64,000 bases of DNA from Lachnospiraceae bacterium (GTDB lineage: Bacteria > Bacillota > Clostridia > Lachnospirales > Lachnospiraceae), in assembly GCA_017517305.1 (NCBI GenBank), contig JAFWZV010000010.1:1-64000 (forward strand), in the 5' to 3' direction. Under the pieces are notes generated by a model. It was not told the DNA's origin. It worked only from the letters and a program-made list of their open reading frames with translations, and searched no databases. Every line of letters starts with the position of its first letter. Position 1 is the first letter of the stretch. Positions 53,054 through 62,206 of the stretch are shown in pieces. The position numbers and the translations under genes are program-made.

Positions 53054-53086
53054 TATGAAGAATCAAGGCGTTTGCCTGTTCTCATA
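53054..53086 (+). ncRNA. Possible L31 leader hairpin
   Basis: TATGA-GAA-C-AGGC pairs with GCCTG-TTC-TCATA around a GTTT loop, 13 pairs with three single-base bulges, all on the 5' side (59, 63, 65). It lies between the promoter and the SD of rpmE. Structured leaders before rpmE are known in several bacterial groups for autogenous control; identity with one of them is inferred. Confidence 0.4.
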
Positions 53087-53116
53087 GAGTATTTTATTTG
53101 TAAAGAGGTGAAAAAC

Positions 53117-53320
53117 ATGAGAGAAGGAATCCATCCAGATTATTATCAGGCAAAGGTTGTTTGCAACTGCGGTAACGAGTTCGTAACTGGTTCAACTAAG
53201 AACGATATTCACGTAGAAATTTGTTCAAAGTGCCATTCATTCTACACTGGTCAGCAGAAGGCTGCTCAGGCTCGTGGTAGAATTGATAAGTTCAACCGTA
53301 AGTACGGTGTTCAGGCATAA
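53117..53320 (+). CDS. rpmE: 50S ribosomal protein L31
   Basis: ATG 53117 behind AGAGGTG. The 67-residue protein starts [20 protein letters not shown] and has [10 protein letters not shown], i.e. the four-Cys zinc-binding C+ form of L31, then [10 protein letters not shown]. Zinc-binding L31 is replaced by a C- paralogue under zinc starvation in some species; no such paralogue is in the window. Confidence 0.97.
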   Translation: MREGIHPDYYQAKVVCNCGNEFVTGSTKNDIHVEICSKCHSFYTGQQKAAQARGRIDKFNRKYGVQA

Positions 53321-53342
53321 TTTACTGAATAATATGACATAT

Positions 53343-53375
53343 AAGGCTTGTTACGCTTACGTAGCAAGCCTTTTT
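53343..53375 (+). terminator. Terminator of rpmE
   Basis: AAGGCTTGTTACG (53343-53355) pairs with CGTAGCAAGCCTT (53360-53372), 13 pairs with one G-U, loop CTTA, T-run 53371-53375. Confidence 0.95.
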
Positions 53376-53407
53376 AACATTATAAGCAGAGCTTATAATG
53401 TTAAAAA
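53371..53407. repeat. 17-bp perfect palindrome with AGA loop
   Basis: TTTTTAACATTATAAGC (53371-53387) is the exact reverse complement of 53391-53407, with only AGA between. It begins in the T-run of the rpmE terminator and could act as a second terminator stage (no T-run follows) or be an insertion remnant. Confidence 0.8.
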
Positions 53408-53408
53408 T

Positions 53409-53494
53409 CGCTCCACGAGGATGCACACGAGCGCGATAGGTAATATATGGCTTACGCCATCGTGCTGGGTGCGTGGGTTCGGCAAAGCGAACCC
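53409..53494. repeat. GC-rich structured intergenic stretch before the DUF1385 gene
   Basis: Distinctly GC-rich compared with its surroundings. It holds small inverted repeats: CGCTC/GAGCG (53409-53433), ATGGC-TTAC-GCCAT (53447-53460) and GGGTTCG-GCAAAG-CGAACCC (53475-53494). It contains no gene and resembles in style the palindromic repeats at 58313 and 62657, but I could not align it to them. Confidence 0.55.
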
Positions 53495-53518
53495 GAATAA
53501 TTATAAGGAGAATTTAAT

Positions 53519-54520
53519 TTGGGACGAGTTAGTATTGGTGGTCAGGCAGTTATAGAAGGAATTATGATGAAAAACGATGACAAGTATGCCATCGCTGTTA
53601 GAAAGCCTGATAAGGAAATCGAAGTAAAATTAGAAAGCTACACACCTTGGTCTAAAAAGGGAGCTATATTTAGAATGCCAGTGGTTAGAGGTGTGTTTAA
53701 TTTTGTAGAGTCTCTGGTCATAGGTATGAAAACTCTTATGTACTCAGCAGAGTTTTATGATGAGGAAGAAGAGGTAAAGCCTAAGAAGGAGAAGAATAAG
53801 AAGAACAAGAAAGCTGGAGACATAATTGAAACAGTCAATGACAAAGCATCTGAACCAGATAAAGACCATAAGAAAAAAGAATCCTCTGATGATGCTCTTA
53901 TGATAGGTACAGTGGCATTTTCACTTGTTTTAGCTATAGGTTTATTTATGCTACTTCCAGCATTTATAGCATCCCTTTTAGATGGTGTGATTAAGAATCA
54001 TTTTTTGCTTGGACTTGTTGAAGGTGTAATAAGACTAATTATATTTTTGATATATGTTGTGCTTATTTCTATGATGGAGGATATTAAGAGAACCTTCATG
54101 TATCATGGTGCAGAGCATAAATGTATTAATTGTTTGGAATCAGGCAAGGATTTAACTGTGGAAAATGTTATGGCATCAACCAGATTTCATAAAAGATGCG
54201 GTACAAGCTTTTTATTCATAGTTATGATAGTAAGTATACTGGTGTTTATGTGCATTAGAACTGAGACAGTATGGCTTAGACTTGGTCTAAGAGTGCTTTT
54301 GGTTCCTGTAATTGCTGGAATATCATATGAGTTTATTCGATTTGCAGGAAGACATGACAACTGGATTGCTAATGTACTTAGTAAGCCAGGATTATGGGTT
54401 CAGAAGCTTACTACTAAGGAACCAACACCTGATATGGTTGAGGTTGCTATTAAGGCAGTTGAGGGAGTTCTTGATTGGAGAGCGTATCTTGAAGAACAAA
54501 AGAGTGTTCAGAACAGTTGA
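53519..54520 (+). CDS. DUF1385 (YqhQ-like) membrane protein
   Basis: TTG start with AAGGAG eight bases upstream. The 333-residue protein begins GRVSIGGQAVIEGIMMKNDD, the DUF1385 hallmark, followed by RMPVVRGVFNFVESLVIGMK, a Lys/Glu-rich loop (about 82-122), membrane helices near 130-155, 160-187 and further on, and FMYHGAEHKCINCLESG with FHKRCGTSFLF. Function unknown. It regularly lies between rpmE and prmC/prfA in Clostridia, as here. Confidence 0.88.
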   Translation: MGRVSIGGQAVIEGIMMKNDDKYAIAVRKPDKEIEVKLESYTPWSKKGAIFRMPVVRGVFNFVESLVIGMKTLMYSAEFYDEEEEVKPKKEKNKKNKKAGDIIETVNDKASEPDKDHKKKESSDDALMIGTVAFSLVLAIGLFMLLPAFIASLLDGVIKNHFLLGLVEGVIRLIIFLIYVVLISMMEDIKRTFMYHGAEHKCINCLESGKDLTVENVMASTRFHKRCGTSFLFIVMIVSILVFMCIRTETVWLRLGLRVLLVPVIAGISYEFIRFAGRHDNWIANVLSKPGLWVQKLTTKEPTPDMVEVAIKAVEGVLDWRAYLEEQKSVQNS

Positions 54521-54553
54521 TTTAGTAATGAATTAGCTATATGGAGATTTGTT

Positions 54554-55402
54554 ATGCAGTTAAAGGAATTAATAAAATGTGGTGAAAACATTTTAAAAGA
54601 TGCAGGTATCGAGGGATATGCTAATGATGCCAAGCTTCTGGCTATGTTCATATTTGGCCTGGATTATACAGGAATATTTATGAAAATGAATGAAGAGGTA
54701 TCTACGGAGGATAGAGAATCTTATATGGATGTTATAAATGTCCGTAGCACCCATTATCCTTGTCAGTATATTGTAGGTAGTCAGGACTTTATGGGTTATA
54801 CATTTAAGTGTGCAGAAAATGTTTTGATACCTAGGCCGGAGACTGAAATTTTGGTAGAAACAGCCTTACAGCTTACAGAAGAGTACAAGGACATTAAGGC
54901 TCTTGATATGTGCTGCGGCACAGGCTGCATAGGAATTAGCTATAATCTTAAGAGATTAGAGTCAGGACATACCAATGATTTTGTTCAATTAGCTGATATA
55001 TCTAGAGATGCCATAGAATTAAGTAAAGAAAATATATTTAATCTTGGTGCAAAATGTGATATAGTAAGGACTGACTTGTTTGAGAAGATAGAGGATTCAT
55101 TTGATATTATTATGTCTAATCCACCATACATTCCTACATCTGATATTGATGAGATTATGGAGGATGTGAAGGAGTTTGAGCCACGACTTGCTCTAGATGG
55201 CATGGAGGATGGTCTTTACTTTTATGATAATATTATAAGAAGAACTGACAGATACCTAAGACAGGACGGTATCTTAGTATTCGAGATAGGTTATAATCAG
55301 TACCAGGATATACGGGAGCTGCTTATTAATAAAGGATTTACAGATGTAAGTGTTAAGAAGGATTATGCCGGACTTGACAGAGTAGTTATTGCCAGGAGGT
55401 AG
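54554..55402 (+). CDS. prmC: Peptide chain release factor N5-glutamine methyltransferase
   Basis: PrmC methylates the Gln of the GGQ motif in release factors. The 282-residue protein has the N-terminal substrate-binding helical domain, the [10 protein letters not shown] motif, the SAM-binding [15 protein letters not shown] and the catalytic NPPYIP. TGGAG precedes the ATG. The substrate RF1 is encoded 8 bases after its stop. Confidence 0.96.
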   Translation: MQLKELIKCGENILKDAGIEGYANDAKLLAMFIFGLDYTGIFMKMNEEVSTEDRESYMDVINVRSTHYPCQYIVGSQDFMGYTFKCAENVLIPRPETEILVETALQLTEEYKDIKALDMCCGTGCIGISYNLKRLESGHTNDFVQLADISRDAIELSKENIFNLGAKCDIVRTDLFEKIEDSFDIIMSNPPYIPTSDIDEIMEDVKEFEPRLALDGMEDGLYFYDNIIRRTDRYLRQDGILVFEIGYNQYQDIRELLINKGFTDVSVKKDYAGLDRVVIARR

Positions 55403-55410
55403 GAGAGAAA

Positions 55411-56487
55411 ATGTTTGATAGATTAGAGGATTTGGTTGCAAGATTGGATGAGCTTCAGCTTTCACTTAGTGATCCATCAGTTATTTCTGATCAGGATAAG
55501 TTTAGAAGACTTATGAAGGAGCAGGCGGAGCTTTCACCAATAGTTGAGAAATACTTAGAATATAAGAATGCTAAGCAGACTATCGAGGATAGTCTTATGA
55601 TGCTTGACGAGGAAAGCGATGAGGAGCTTAGAGAGCTTGCTAAGGAAGAGCTTAATGATGCAAAAGCATTAGTAGAGAAATGTGAGAATGAGTTAAAGAT
55701 TCTTCTTCTTCCTAAGGACCCTAATGATGACAAGAACGTTATCGTGGAAATTAGAGCAGGCGCAGGTGGAGATGAGTCAGCACTTTTCGCTGCTGAGATT
55801 TATCGTATGTATGTACACTACTGTGAGGGTAGACGTTGGAAGATAGAGACCATGGAAGTGGAGGAAATCGGTATCGGTGGTATGAAGTCAGTATCATTTA
55901 TGGTTACTGGTAATGGCGCATATTCAGTGCTTAAGTACGAGAGTGGTGTTCACCGTGTACAGAGAGTTCCTGAGACAGAGTCAGGTGGACGTATCCACAC
56001 ATCAACAATAAGTGTTGCAGTGCTTCCAGAGGCAGAAGAGGTTGATGTTCAGATTGATGAGAAGGATATTCGTATTGATGTAATGCGTGCATCAGGAAAT
56101 GGTGGTCAGTGTGTCAATACAACTGATTCAGCTGTACGTCTTACTCACTACCCATCAGGAATTGTAGTTTATAGCCAGACCGAGAAGTCACAGCTTCAGA
56201 ATAAGGCAAAGGCATTTGCGCTTCTTCGTGCAAAGCTTTATGATATCGAGCAACAGAAGGCTCATGATGCAGAGGCAGAGCTTCGTAAGAGCCAGGTAGG
56301 AACAGGTGATAGATCTGAGAAAATCAGAACCTACAACTTCCCACAGGGACGTGTTACAGACCACAGAATTGGTCTTACACTATATAAGCTTGACAAGATA
56401 ATGGATGGAGACATTCAGGAGATAATCGATGCTTGTATCGCAGCAGACCAGGCTGCCAAGCTTGCAAAGATGAATGAGGAGAACTAA
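55411..56487 (+). CDS. prfA: Peptide chain release factor 1
   Basis: RF1 ends translation at UAA and UAG. The 358-residue protein shows [22 protein letters not shown], the codon-recognition domain and [20 protein letters not shown] containing the GGQ that PrmC methylates. Its SD AGGAGG lies within the end of prmC. A strong terminator follows. Confidence 0.97.
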   Translation: MFDRLEDLVARLDELQLSLSDPSVISDQDKFRRLMKEQAELSPIVEKYLEYKNAKQTIEDSLMMLDEESDEELRELAKEELNDAKALVEKCENELKILLLPKDPNDDKNVIVEIRAGAGGDESALFAAEIYRMYVHYCEGRRWKIETMEVEEIGIGGMKSVSFMVTGNGAYSVLKYESGVHRVQRVPETESGGRIHTSTISVAVLPEAEEVDVQIDEKDIRIDVMRASGNGGQCVNTTDSAVRLTHYPSGIVVYSQTEKSQLQNKAKAFALLRAKLYDIEQQKAHDAEAELRKSQVGTGDRSEKIRTYNFPQGRVTDHRIGLTLYKLDKIMDGDIQEIIDACIAADQAAKLAKMNEEN

Positions 56488-56527
56488 ATATAATGATTCA
56501 GTAAACTGCCACCGGGTAGTGTAATGC

Positions 56528-56587
56528 AAAAAGCATTCGTTTGCACATCGTTAGGTCTTAGAAGATGTGTTGATGAATGCTTTTTTG
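56528..56587 (+). terminator. Terminator of prmC-prfA
   Basis: AAAGCATTC (56530-56538) pairs with GAATGCTTT (56575-56583), with an inner stem GCACATC/GATGTGT, and T-run 56581-56586. Confidence 0.92.
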
Positions 56588-56630
56588 TTTGAATAGTATA
56601 AATTGAGTAGCAAAATAAAGGAGTAAATAT

Positions 56631-57320
56631 ATGAAACTAAAAAATCCATTCAAGGACCTAACAAAATTTGAACTAAGCTTATGGCTAACATCGATAATAG
56701 TAATTATAGTATCCTTTGCGGTATCAGGGGGAGATGATGTGCTTACAATTATAGCATCTCTTATAGGAGTAACTGCTCTTATATTTGTAGCCAAAGGTTA
56801 CGTTATAGGTCAAGTTCTCACAGTTGTATTTGCAGTGTTCTATGGAATAATTTCATACTTCTTCAGATATTATGGAGAGATGATAACCTACCTTTGTATG
56901 ACAGCCCCTATAGCGGTTATGGCGGTTATATCCTGGATTAAAAATCCATATGAGGGAACTAAGGAGGTAAAGGTTAGCCATGTGACTAAGAAACAGGTAT
57001 TAGTAATGGCCACATTGGCTATTGTTACAACTATAATATTCTATTTTATATTAAAGGCTATGAATAATGCTAATCTACTGTTTAGTACTATATCTATAAC
57101 CACTAGCTTTTTGGCATCTTACCTTACATTTCTTAGAAGCCCCTACTATGCAGTTGCTTATTCAGCCAATGATGTTGTGCTTATAGTGCTTTGGACAATG
57201 GCTACATTAGAGGATAGGTCATATCTTCCCATGATACTTTGCTTTGTGATGTTCTTAATTAATGATATGTATGGCTTCTTTAATTGGAGAAGAATGAGAA
57301 TACGTCAGGAAAATATATGA
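56631..57320 (+). CDS. pnuC: Nicotinamide riboside transporter PnuC
   Basis: The 229-residue protein has about seven membrane helices. FVAKGYVIGQVLTVVFAVFYGI with YFFRYYGEMITYLCMTAPIAV, and the C-terminal YYAVAYSANDVVLIVLWTMA and MFLINDMYGFFNWRRM are typical PnuC motifs. PnuC imports nicotinamide riboside or, in some relatives, thiamine or riboflavin by facilitated diffusion. AAAGGAG precedes the ATG. No NAD or TPP riboswitch is seen before it, so nicotinamide riboside is only the likely default. Confidence 0.88.
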   Translation: MKLKNPFKDLTKFELSLWLTSIIVIIVSFAVSGGDDVLTIIASLIGVTALIFVAKGYVIGQVLTVVFAVFYGIISYFFRYYGEMITYLCMTAPIAVMAVISWIKNPYEGTKEVKVSHVTKKQVLVMATLAIVTTIIFYFILKAMNNANLLFSTISITTSFLASYLTFLRSPYYAVAYSANDVVLIVLWTMATLEDRSYLPMILCFVMFLINDMYGFFNWRRMRIRQENI

Positions 57321-57356
57321 TAAAACTATTAAAGATTTGACAAAAATATGTCGTTT

Positions 57357-57399
57357 TAGACAAGTTACTATTCAAATTGTCTATGATAAATGTTATAAT
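57357..57399 (+). promoter_or_regulatory. Promoter and inverted repeat before the phosphoesterase gene
   Basis: TTCAAA (57371-57376), 17 bases, TATAAT (57394-57399) with extended TGT. TAGACAA (57357-57363) and TTGTCTA (57377-57383) form an inverted repeat flanking the -35, a possible operator. Confidence 0.5.
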
Positions 57400-57455
57400 A
57401 ATAATTGGCGCATATGACATGTAACAAAGGATAAGATCCTGTGAGGTAGAATAAT

Positions 57456-58274
57456 TTGAGTACTTACGTTATAGCAGATGTTCATGGTTGTTATTCAGAG
57501 TTTATCGAGCTTCTTAGAAAGGTTAGATTCTCTGAAAATGACAGACTTATTGTAGCGGGGGATATTATTGACAGGGGAAGAGAAAGCTATGCTATGCTTC
57601 AATGGATGGAAAAAAAGTTTGACAACGTAGATTTTGTGATGGGGAATCACGATAGAATGTTTGTTGAATCAGTAGCTAAGCTGGCAGATTTTTCAAAGGT
57701 AACTGCAAATGTTAAGGAAGCATATAAGGAAGTTAAGATGTATGATCCTAATTTTGACAGATACAAAACAATCAGAGATTTAATCAGAGATCATGGTGTA
57801 GGATTAGCAACTCTTATTAAATGGGCAAAGATTATAAAGAATTTTCCGTACACTATAGATTTGAATATTAATGGTAGAGATTACATAGTGGTTCATGCTG
57901 GGTACATGGAAGAAGGGGATTTAAAGGATACAGATATAGATTTAAGCCCTATTATAGCTAGTATGGAGAAACCACTAAGTGAGCAAAAGTTCTTTTACCT
58001 TTGGGCTAGGGAAGAAGCTTTGGTTGTTGGAGGTAAGGAAAATACTACGATAATTGCGGGACATACTCCAACTATAGCTGATAGCGTATTCTTCACTGGA
58101 GGTACTGTGTTTAAGTATGAGAATAAGGAAAAGAACAGTGTGATATATGATATTGACTGTGGCTGTGTATTTAAGGATAAGATACCAGGTGCTAATCTTG
58201 CTTGCATAAGACTAGAGGACGAGCAGGTATTTTATCTATTTGAGAAAAAACCAGATACATATTACTATGAATAA
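57456..58274 (+). CDS. Metallophosphoesterase (Ser/Thr protein phosphatase-like)
   Basis: TTG start behind GTGAGG, beginning STYVIADVHGCYSEF. The 272-residue protein has the calcineurin-type motifs DVHG, GDIIDRG, GNHD and GHTP in order with usual spacing, so a two-metal phosphoesterase site is intact. Relatives include bacterial PrpA/B-like phosphatases and ApaH-like Np4A hydrolases; the substrate is not evident. It has its own promoter and terminator. Confidence 0.85.
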   Translation: MSTYVIADVHGCYSEFIELLRKVRFSENDRLIVAGDIIDRGRESYAMLQWMEKKFDNVDFVMGNHDRMFVESVAKLADFSKVTANVKEAYKEVKMYDPNFDRYKTIRDLIRDHGVGLATLIKWAKIIKNFPYTIDLNINGRDYIVVHAGYMEEGDLKDTDIDLSPIIASMEKPLSEQKFFYLWAREEALVVGGKENTTIIAGHTPTIADSVFFTGGTVFKYENKEKNSVIYDIDCGCVFKDKIPGANLACIRLEDEQVFYLFEKKPDTYYYE

Positions 58275-58278
58275 TAAT

Positions 58279-58305
58279 GCGCCGGAATAATTTCCGGCGT
58301 TTTTT
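58279..58305 (+). terminator. Terminator of the phosphoesterase gene
   Basis: CGCCGGAA (58280-58287), loop TAAT, TTCCGGCG (58292-58299), T-run 58300-58305. Confidence 0.95.
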
Positions 58306-58312
58306 GTTTTAA

Positions 58313-58443
58313 TGAGCCATGCACATATGAGCTAAAAATGTTTGCTATGAGCTTGCTCATAAGAAAATATTTTTATGCTAAAATGTATATGGCGAAGCCG
58401 TGACAGTGAGCAAGCTTGCTTGCGAACCTGTCGGCATGGCGAA
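58313..58443. repeat. Palindromic intergenic repeat, copy A
   Basis: Ends TGAGCCATGC (58313-58322) and GCATGGCGAAG (58434-58444) form a terminal inverted repeat. Inside is a left arm (AGCTAAAAATGTTT 58330-58343 with 58364-58379, an inner ATGAGC-TT-GCTCAT hairpin) and a right module GGCGAAGCC plus GACAG-TGAGC...GCGAAC-CTGTC (58402-58432). The same layout occurs at 62657-62862. It contains no gene and fills the 245-base gap before the ECF sigma gene. Confidence 0.7.
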
Positions 58444-58519
58444 GAAAAGTAAAAAATTTTTGGGGATTTAGGATATTTTTAGACGTTCATTCGTGTATTA
58501 AGTGAAGGAGGAATGAGAG

Positions 58520-58993
58520 ATGAACTTAAGAGACGTATTTGAGCGTCAGCATAAGCGAATATACCGTATTGCTATGCTGATGTTAAACAATGAAGCAGAT
58601 GCTGAGGATGCAGTGCAGAATGTTTTCATAAAGTATTATGAAAAAGGGATAGAATTTACTGATGGTGAACATGAGAACGCATGGTTTATTACAGTGACTA
58701 GGAATTATTGTACTGATGTCTTAAGGAGCTATTGGAAGAAACAGGTGGATTTTGGGGATATTCCTGATACACCAGTGGAGGATGGTGAGGAAGAAGGGGA
58801 ACTTCTATCACACATACGCAAGCTACCGGACAAGTATCGGGATGTAATTTACTTGTATTATTACGAAGAATACTCTGTTAGGGAAATCTCTAAGATGTTG
58901 GATAGAAAAGAAAGCACTATCCAAACCCAGCTTTCAACTGCAAGGGAGAAGCTGAAAAAAATATTAGAGAAGGAGGGAAATGTTTATGCATAA
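58520..58993 (+). CDS. RNA polymerase ECF-type sigma factor
   Basis: The 157-residue protein has region 2 (HKRIYRIAMLMLNNEADAEDAVQNVFIKYYEKG) and region 4 (LPDKYRDVIYLYYYEEYSVREISKML, STIQTQLSTAREKLKK) and nothing else, as in ECF sigma factors. AAGGAGG lies eight bases before the ATG. It overlaps the next gene, a membrane protein that is probably its anti-sigma factor, by eight bases. Its regulon cannot be read here. Confidence 0.92.
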   Translation: MNLRDVFERQHKRIYRIAMLMLNNEADAEDAVQNVFIKYYEKGIEFTDGEHENAWFITVTRNYCTDVLRSYWKKQVDFGDIPDTPVEDGEEEGELLSHIRKLPDKYRDVIYLYYYEEYSVREISKMLDRKESTIQTQLSTAREKLKKILEKEGNVYA

Positions 58994-60488
58994 GGACGGA
59001 TATGATAATGAAATTAAGAATAGCTTAGATAAGTTAAATCCTACCAAGGAACAGTCAATGGCTATGTGGGAACGACTGGAAAAAACCATAGCTGAGAGAG
59101 ATGCTTATAATGCAATAGATGAGGCAACAGATAACACAGCTATTGTATCTGAAGATGAAAAGAAGGTTGTTTCCTTTGATTCCTTTGAAAGCAAGAAAAA
59201 GCCAAAGAGAGTTGGTAAAATACTTACCAGAGTTGCTGCAGCAATTATGGTGGTTTTTGTGGCATTTGGTATCGACAAGGTAACTGGTGGACATGTATAT
59301 GCAGCAATCAAGGATTTGCTTAATATAGACCAAGGTAGACAGGATATCGTTGGTAATATTGATGATGATATAGATGAACACTATAATATCTACGCTCCAA
59401 ATATCTATCATATGGACAGTGAAATGTTAGTTTTTGGAGGTCTTAGAGGCTTAATTATTTATGACTTAGTTGATAATGTTGTAATGGGTACCATAGATAC
59501 TCAGAAAATAGGCTGTGTGTATTTTGACAGTGATACCAAGGAGACACACATAGTTAAGGATGAGGATAAACTTGTTGTATTTAATTCTGAGAATGATAGG
59601 CCTTATGGTGATTATTACATTTATAGTCTTGATAATCTTAATGGTGATGAATTAGAGCCTGTAGAAATCGGAAATGATACAGAGCTTCTTAAGGATTATT
59701 ATTCTAAATGGATGACCGTATATGAAACCTATGTTGATACATTTGACATGGCACAAGGTAATGATGAGCTAAGAGCTGTTGCCAATGTTGACCACACATA
59801 TGGTGAATTAAGCTTTTCGTGGGTAGGTTCTTCTGGTGATAAGTGTAATTCATTCCTTATTGAAGGTGACAAGTTGTATGTATTATACACTTATAATAAT
59901 GGAGATGGTTCTGTAACTACACAGGATATAGATTTATCAAATACTATGATCGAAGCTACAACTGAAGCTACTACTAATAGTGAAAATGTAGTATTAACAG
60001 AGTTTGTTTACGCCGGTGACATTAAGGCCATTGAAGCAATCTATAATTATATGAGACCTGAATATATGAAGATGTTTGGAGATGAATCTCAGATTTACAT
60101 TCCAGCATATATTATATATCAAGAAGTGGATGCAGGGGATGAATATCTAGTATTTGGTAATTTCTATATTCATGGTTATAAACTAACTGGAAATATATTA
60201 GAGTCTGAAAGTGGTGCATCTATGCCGGGATGTGCCCACCTTAAGCGAAATGGGGATGGCTTTGAGGTGATTAATATAGAATTTGCCGGTGATGGTGAAT
60301 ATTACGATTTGGATATTAAGGAGTTTACAAAGGATTATCCTGAGGTCTATGATATGTATTTTGATTATCAGCCTGAAAGAGATGAAGAGATAAGAAAAGA
60401 ATATATCAGAATGTATGTTACAGACAATAACCTTGATGTTGAGTATTATAAGGATTTTGGTTGGGATCCAGTAAAGTTATTTGATTAA
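58986..60488 (+). CDS. Putative membrane anti-sigma factor with large external domain
   Basis: ATG 58986 has AGGAGG nine bases upstream; ATG 58980 would be only three away. The 500-residue protein has a cytoplasmic N-terminus (about 1-75) with helical KNSLDKLNPTKEQSMAMWERLEK, one membrane helix (about 78-96, VGKILTRVAAAIMVVFVAFGI) and an external part of about 400 residues with a beta-propeller-like start and a Thr/Glu linker (EATTEATTNSE). Position and translation coupling to the ECF gene support anti-sigma function; no known zinc motif of the ZAS type is seen. Confidence 0.7.
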   Translation: MHKDGYDNEIKNSLDKLNPTKEQSMAMWERLEKTIAERDAYNAIDEATDNTAIVSEDEKKVVSFDSFESKKKPKRVGKILTRVAAAIMVVFVAFGIDKVTGGHVYAAIKDLLNIDQGRQDIVGNIDDDIDEHYNIYAPNIYHMDSEMLVFGGLRGLIIYDLVDNVVMGTIDTQKIGCVYFDSDTKETHIVKDEDKLVVFNSENDRPYGDYYIYSLDNLNGDELEPVEIGNDTELLKDYYSKWMTVYETYVDTFDMAQGNDELRAVANVDHTYGELSFSWVGSSGDKCNSFLIEGDKLYVLYTYNNGDGSVTTQDIDLSNTMIEATTEATTNSENVVLTEFVYAGDIKAIEAIYNYMRPEYMKMFGDESQIYIPAYIIYQEVDAGDEYLVFGNFYIHGYKLTGNILESESGASMPGCAHLKRNGDGFEVINIEFAGDGEYYDLDIKEFTKDYPEVYDMYFDYQPERDEEIRKEYIRMYVTDNNLDVEYYKDFGWDPVKLFD

Positions 60489-60505
60489 AAGGAATTGATG
60501 TGTGT

Positions 60506-60540
60506 AAGAGCTGTGAGTAATAATAATTCACAGCTCTTTT
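60506..60540 (+). terminator. Terminator of the ECF/anti-sigma unit
   Basis: AAGAGCTGTGA (60506-60516) pairs perfectly with TCACAGCTCTT (60528-60538) over an 11-base loop, then TTTT. Confidence 0.93.
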
Positions 60541-60627
60541 CTTAGTGTTCTTGCCAAGACAGGATAAAAAATATATAATTAAAATAGTAGTATATTTTGG
60601 AGTTTAAATAATTATAGGAGTGGAAAT

Positions 60628-61044
60628 ATGGAATCAAGAGTTGAAAAAACTATAGAATTGCATAATAGAGGCTATAACTGCGCTCAATCAGTTGCATGCG
60701 CATACTGTGACTTGGTTGGAGTGGACGAGGAGACTATGTTCAAGCTGACTGAAGGACTAGGACTTGGTATGGGCGGTATGGAAGGAACCTGTGGAGCACT
60801 TACAGGTGCATGTATATTGGCAGGAATGAAGAATAGTACTGGAAACATAGAGGCCCCAGACAGTAAGGTGAGTACATATAAGCTGTCAAGAGAGATATTA
60901 GAAAGCTTTAGAATTAAGAATGGAAGCTCAGCATGTAAAAGACTTAAAGGTATAGAGACAGGGATAGCTCTGCGCTCATGTTCAGGTTGCATTATGGATG
61001 CAGCGGATTTGGTAGAACGAATTTTATTTTCAGAGGAGAAATAA
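60628..61044 (+). CDS. C_GCAxxG_C_C family redox-type protein
   Basis: The 138-residue protein shows the family pattern: YNCAQSVACAY, GTCGALTGACILAGM (the CGAxxG element), a distant CKRLKG and CSGCIMDAADL. The conserved Cys suggest a metal cluster or disulfide chemistry; the family has been linked to heme/split-Soret-like proteins but its role is unknown. ATAGGAGTGG precedes the ATG. The acyltransferase gene follows at 11 bases. Confidence 0.85.
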   Translation: MESRVEKTIELHNRGYNCAQSVACAYCDLVGVDEETMFKLTEGLGLGMGGMEGTCGALTGACILAGMKNSTGNIEAPDSKVSTYKLSREILESFRIKNGSSACKRLKGIETGIALRSCSGCIMDAADLVERILFSEEK

Positions 61045-61055
61045 GAGAAATAATT

Positions 61056-62180
61056 ATGCCAAAAAGAGTAACGAAAACAAGGGATTCTGGAATTGAATTA
61101 TTGAGAATTATTGCTATTTTCATGGTTATTGGTGTTCATTTATTTGCGTATAGCCATTATAAAAATCAATCCATTGAAATAGGCGGTATTGTAGAAAGTA
61201 TGTCTTTTGGTATTAGAGTTTTGTTTATGCCATGTGTAAATATATTTATTATTATTACAGGATATTTTATGGTTAAAATGAAATTCAATTTAGAAAGAGC
61301 ATATAAAAGAGTTTTCAAAACATATTTAACTGTATTATTTTATTCGATTGTTTTGAATATGATTTTTATCATATTGGGACAGAAGTATTATATCATTAAT
61401 GGTAAAACACCTACTTTATTAAATATAGTGCTCAAGATGTTTTTCCCAATATTGTCACAACAATGGTACTTTATGACAGATTATATTCTGCTGTGTTTAT
61501 TTGCACCATTTTTAAACATAATTCTTCAAAATATAAAACAAAAGGATTATAAGATATTGCTTTGTATATCTACTTTTGTGATGAGCATATGGTTTTTATT
61601 ATCTAATTTAAGAGGCTTTGATCATATAGTAAGTAATAATGGATTTGGAGATATTCAAGCAGGAAAAAATTTATTTTCATTTATGTATATTTATATGATA
61701 GGTGGATATATTAGATTGCATTGTAGGAAGAATGAGTCACCCAAGCTTCTGTATTTGGTAGGGGCATTTGTATGTTGGATAATTAATGTACAGCTAGGGA
61801 ATGGAATGCTTGAATTTTTAGAACTTCAAGATATGGTTTTAAAATTCTCGAATCCTCTGCTTATTTTAAGTGCTGTATTTTTATTATTGTATTTTAAAGA
61901 TTTGCATTTTCAAAGTAAAATAGTCAATACTATAGCATCTACATCCTTAGGGGTGTATGTCATTCATGAATTTGTATGTGTTAGAAATGTAATTTGGAGT
62001 ATTTTTGACTTCAGAAAAGTTGATTGCTCAAACATGTTTTTTAACATAGTGTACATTTTTAGTATAATGATAATGGTATTTGGAGTTTGTGCAGCTTTAG
62101 ATTTACTAAGACAAAAGCTATTCAATTTGTTCAAAAAGAAAGGTAAGAATAGCGAATCAATGTCAGAAAATAATGGTTAA
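61056..62180 (+). CDS. Acyltransferase 3 family membrane protein
   Basis: ATG 61056 (MPKRVTKTRDSGIELLRIIAI) matches the usual family start; a long upstream frame to 60978 overlaps the previous gene. The 374-residue protein has about ten membrane helices, with LLRIIAIFMVIGVHLF holding the conserved Arg and His, GYFMVKMKF, WYFMTDYILLCLFAPFLN and LGVYVIHEFVC near the end. Members O-acylate wall or surface glycans. It is more AT-rich than neighbours and has a weak SD, so coupling to the upstream gene or recent gain are both possible. Confidence 0.82.
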   Translation: MPKRVTKTRDSGIELLRIIAIFMVIGVHLFAYSHYKNQSIEIGGIVESMSFGIRVLFMPCVNIFIIITGYFMVKMKFNLERAYKRVFKTYLTVLFYSIVLNMIFIILGQKYYIINGKTPTLLNIVLKMFFPILSQQWYFMTDYILLCLFAPFLNIILQNIKQKDYKILLCISTFVMSIWFLLSNLRGFDHIVSNNGFGDIQAGKNLFSFMYIYMIGGYIRLHCRKNESPKLLYLVGAFVCWIINVQLGNGMLEFLELQDMVLKFSNPLLILSAVFLLLYFKDLHFQSKIVNTIASTSLGVYVIHEFVCVRNVIWSIFDFRKVDCSNMFFNIVYIFSIMIMVFGVCAALDLLRQKLFNLFKKKGKNSESMSENNG

Positions 62181-62206
62181 TTGCAGATTAGTATAGGAGA
62201 TAAGAT

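Noticed and set aside
60978-61055. N-terminal extension of the acyltransferase reading frame
   Set aside because: It overlaps the conserved CSGCIMDAAD end of the previous gene, and the family start fits ATG 61056.
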